From positions 1 to 64,000 of the forward strand of contig NZ_CAJATU010000077.1 of the NCBI RefSeq assembly GCF_903944925.1: a DNA stretch of 64,000 nt, in the 5' to 3' direction. A model generated the notes under the pieces. It made no database searches and was not told the DNA's origin. It saw only the letters and a program-made list of their open reading frames with translations. Position numbers and translations under genes: made by a program. This DNA is from an uncultured Rhodopila sp. Its GTDB lineage: Bacteria; Pseudomonadota; Alphaproteobacteria; Acetobacterales; Acetobacteraceae. Every line of letters starts with the position of its first letter. Positions within the stretch are counted from its first letter, which is position 1. Below, piece after piece: positions 62,595 through 64,000 of the stretch.

Positions 62595-64000
62595 TGGCCG
62601 GCCATCGCCAGATCTTCTTCCTCGCCGCGTTTACGCCGAGTTCCGGGCTGACCTCGATGGCGCTCGGGCTGGTGCAGGCGTTGCGCCGCGATCGCGTCGC
62701 GGTTGGTTTCGTCAAGCCGATCATGCAGCCGGATGACCGGGGCAGTGCGGATCTGGATGCGGAGTTTGCCCGGCGGCTGCTGGACATCAACGTGCCGGAG
62801 CCGATGTCCTTCACGGAGGCCGAGGCGCGGGTGCGGGCCGGCGACCTCGACGGCTTGCTACAGGATCTCGTCGCGGTGGTGGAGGCCGCCGCGGCCGGCT
62901 GCGATGCGGTGGTGGTGGAAGGGCTGATCCCGGACCCGGGCTTGCAGATCGCCACGCGGCTGAATGCGGCCATGGCGCGGGCGTTCTCGGCGACCTTGAT
63001 CCCGGTGCTGTGCGGCAAACGGCACGATCCGGCGGCGCTGGCCGGCATCGTGGACCTCGCCATGCACCAGTATGCCGAAAGCGAGGAGGCGCCGCCGTTG
63101 GGCGGGGTGCTGATCAATCGCCTGCATGGCGGCGATCATCCGGTGCTGCCGGGGATGCTACCGGTCGCGACTGGCGATTTGCCAGTGCTGGGCGATGTGC
63201 CGTTCGAGCCGCGCCTCGGTTCATTGCGCCTGCGCGACGTGCAGGAAACGCTTGGACTCGGGATCGAGCGGGCGGGCGCGCTGGCGCATACCCGCGTCCA
63301 TCACGTCCTGATCGCCGGCAGCGGTGTCGAGGGCGTCATCGATCGCTTGCGCCCCGGCGCGCTGGTGGTGGTGGCGGGTGAGCGCAGCGACATCGTACTG
63401 GCCAGCGGGCTGGTCTATCTGCAGGGCATGCCCTTGGCGGGGTTGCTGCTGACCTGCGGCAGCAAGCTGTCGCACCATGTCGCGGAATTGCTGAATGGTC
63501 CCGGCATGGCCGACTTGCCGATTCTGACCACGGACGAGGACACGTTCACGACCGGCGCGCATCTGGGCGAGCTGTCGCACGACGTGCGGGCGGATGATAC
63601 CGAGCGCATGGACCAGGTGCTGACGCACGCGGCCGAGCACATCGATACCACCGCCCTGCTGGCGCTGATCGGGCGGGAAGGACGGCTGCGCATGCCTCCC
63701 CCGGCGTTCCGCCACCGCCTGGTGCAGGCGGCGCGCGCGGCGAACAAGCGCATCGTGCTGCCTGAGGGCGATGAGCCTCGGACGGTGCAGGCGGCGGTGA
63801 TCTGCCAGCAGAAGGGCATCGCCCGGTGCGTGCTGCTGGGCGACCCGGTGGTGGTGCGGCACTTGGCCGAGGCCCAGGGCCTGGTGCTGCCGGATGACCT
63901 GGAGATCATCGACCCCGCTTCGATCCGCGGACGCTATGTCGAGCCGATGTGCCATCTGCGGCGCGCCAAGGGCATGTTGCCGGTGGAGGCGGAGCAGCAG
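62594..64000 (+). CDS. pta: Phosphate acetyltransferase, long form (truncated by window edge)
   Basis: At least 469 residues are visible, open to the end of the window. The N-terminal BioD/DRTGG-type regulatory region starts MAGHRQIFFLAAFTPSSGLTS with GLVQALRRDRVAVGFVKPI; a middle DRTGG-like segment (VVVAGERSDIVLASGLVYLQGMPLAGLLLT) follows; the catalytic PTA domain begins about residue 370 (RLVQAARAANKRIVLPEGDEPR). It makes acetyl phosphate from acetyl-CoA, or the reverse. The 1-bp overlap with ackA marks one operon. Confidence 0.93.
   Translation, partial: MAGHRQIFFLAAFTPSSGLTSMALGLVQALRRDRVAVGFVKPIMQPDDRGSADLDAEFARRLLDINVPEPMSFTEAEARVRAGDLDGLLQDLVAVVEAAAAGCDAVVVEGLIPDPGLQIATRLNAAMARAFSATLIPVLCGKRHDPAALAGIVDLAMHQYAESEEAPPLGGVLINRLHGGDHPVLPGMLPVATGDLPVLGDVPFEPRLGSLRLRDVQETLGLGIERAGALAHTRVHHVLIAGSGVEGVIDRLRPGALVVVAGERSDIVLASGLVYLQGMPLAGLLLTCGSKLSHHVAELLNGPGMADLPILTTDEDTFTTGAHLGELSHDVRADDTERMDQVLTHAAEHIDTTALLALIGREGRLRMPPPAFRHRLVQAARAANKRIVLPEGDEPRTVQAAVICQQKGIARCVLLGDPVVVRHLAEAQGLVLPDDLEIIDPASIRGRYVEPMCHLRRAKGMLPVEAEQQ

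Overview
The window looks like a chromosomal segment of a high-GC alphaproteobacterium, most likely Rhodospirillales and plausibly Acetobacteraceae. This is inferred from the cell-cycle regulator GcrA with a cluster of GANTC sites in front of it, a PopZ-type polar organiser, the pcm-tolC-popZ-valS neighbourhood, the plsY-dprA-topA cluster, LpxI rather than LpxH, and mreBCD-mrdA-rodA in one operon. No ribosomal RNA is present, so genus-level placement is not possible.

Layout. 1-2180 is the end of an integrated element: a tyrosine recombinase reads away from the 3' end of tRNA-Gln(CUG), and the rest of the element lies left of the window. 2328-12927 holds a SYLF protein, a class III CoA-transferase, an RND efflux pump with its adaptor, lpxI-gloA, citrate synthase and an orphan gene behind an AT-rich spacer. 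12956-25160 is a central-carbon block: an acetamidase/formamidase, methylmalonyl-CoA mutase with its GTPase chaperone MeaB, a complex II whose four subunits follow the fumarate reductase (FrdABCD) plan, and GTP-dependent PEP carboxykinase. 25462-27449 carries a glutathione transferase and a glycosyltransferase. 27583-33622 is the elongasome operon mreB-mreC-mreD-mrdA-rodA plus a DUF3293 gene. 33816-43876 holds a glycine-zipper lipoprotein, bioY, tRNA-Cys, a decayed Uma2 gene, gcrA, pcm, tolC, popZ, valS and rho. 44026-45710 is a degenerating accessory patch with a GxxExxY protein and a frame-broken type III restriction/helicase remnant. 45739-50569 carries a small hypothetical gene, topA, dprA and plsY. 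50941-53506 is a flippase and glycosyltransferase pair. 53802-58188 is the least ordinary locus. 58253-64000 has an aldehyde dehydrogenase, an orphan ModA-like binding protein and ackA-pta, the last cut by the window edge.

The best candidate for an undescribed system is 54300-58188: three translationally coupled genes encoding a membrane sensor (dCache, GAF and a nucleotidyl-cyclase-like domain without its catalytic residues), an MlaE-type lipid permease, and an ABC-ATPase-like protein that has lost Walker A, the signature motif and Walker B. It looks like a ligand-gated, possibly ATP-independent derivative of the Mla machinery; that reading is inference.

Other points of interest are a dispersed family of intergenic palindromes (cores GTCATGGCCGG and CCGGCCATGAC) at about nine places, one of which supplies the probable start codon of the sensor gene; five GANTC sites in 71 bp upstream of gcrA; and an FNR/FixK-type box upstream of ackA-pta. 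The mutase, Frd-type complex II, GTP-PEPCK and acetate kinase genes together suggest a flexible C3/C4 and low-oxygen metabolism.
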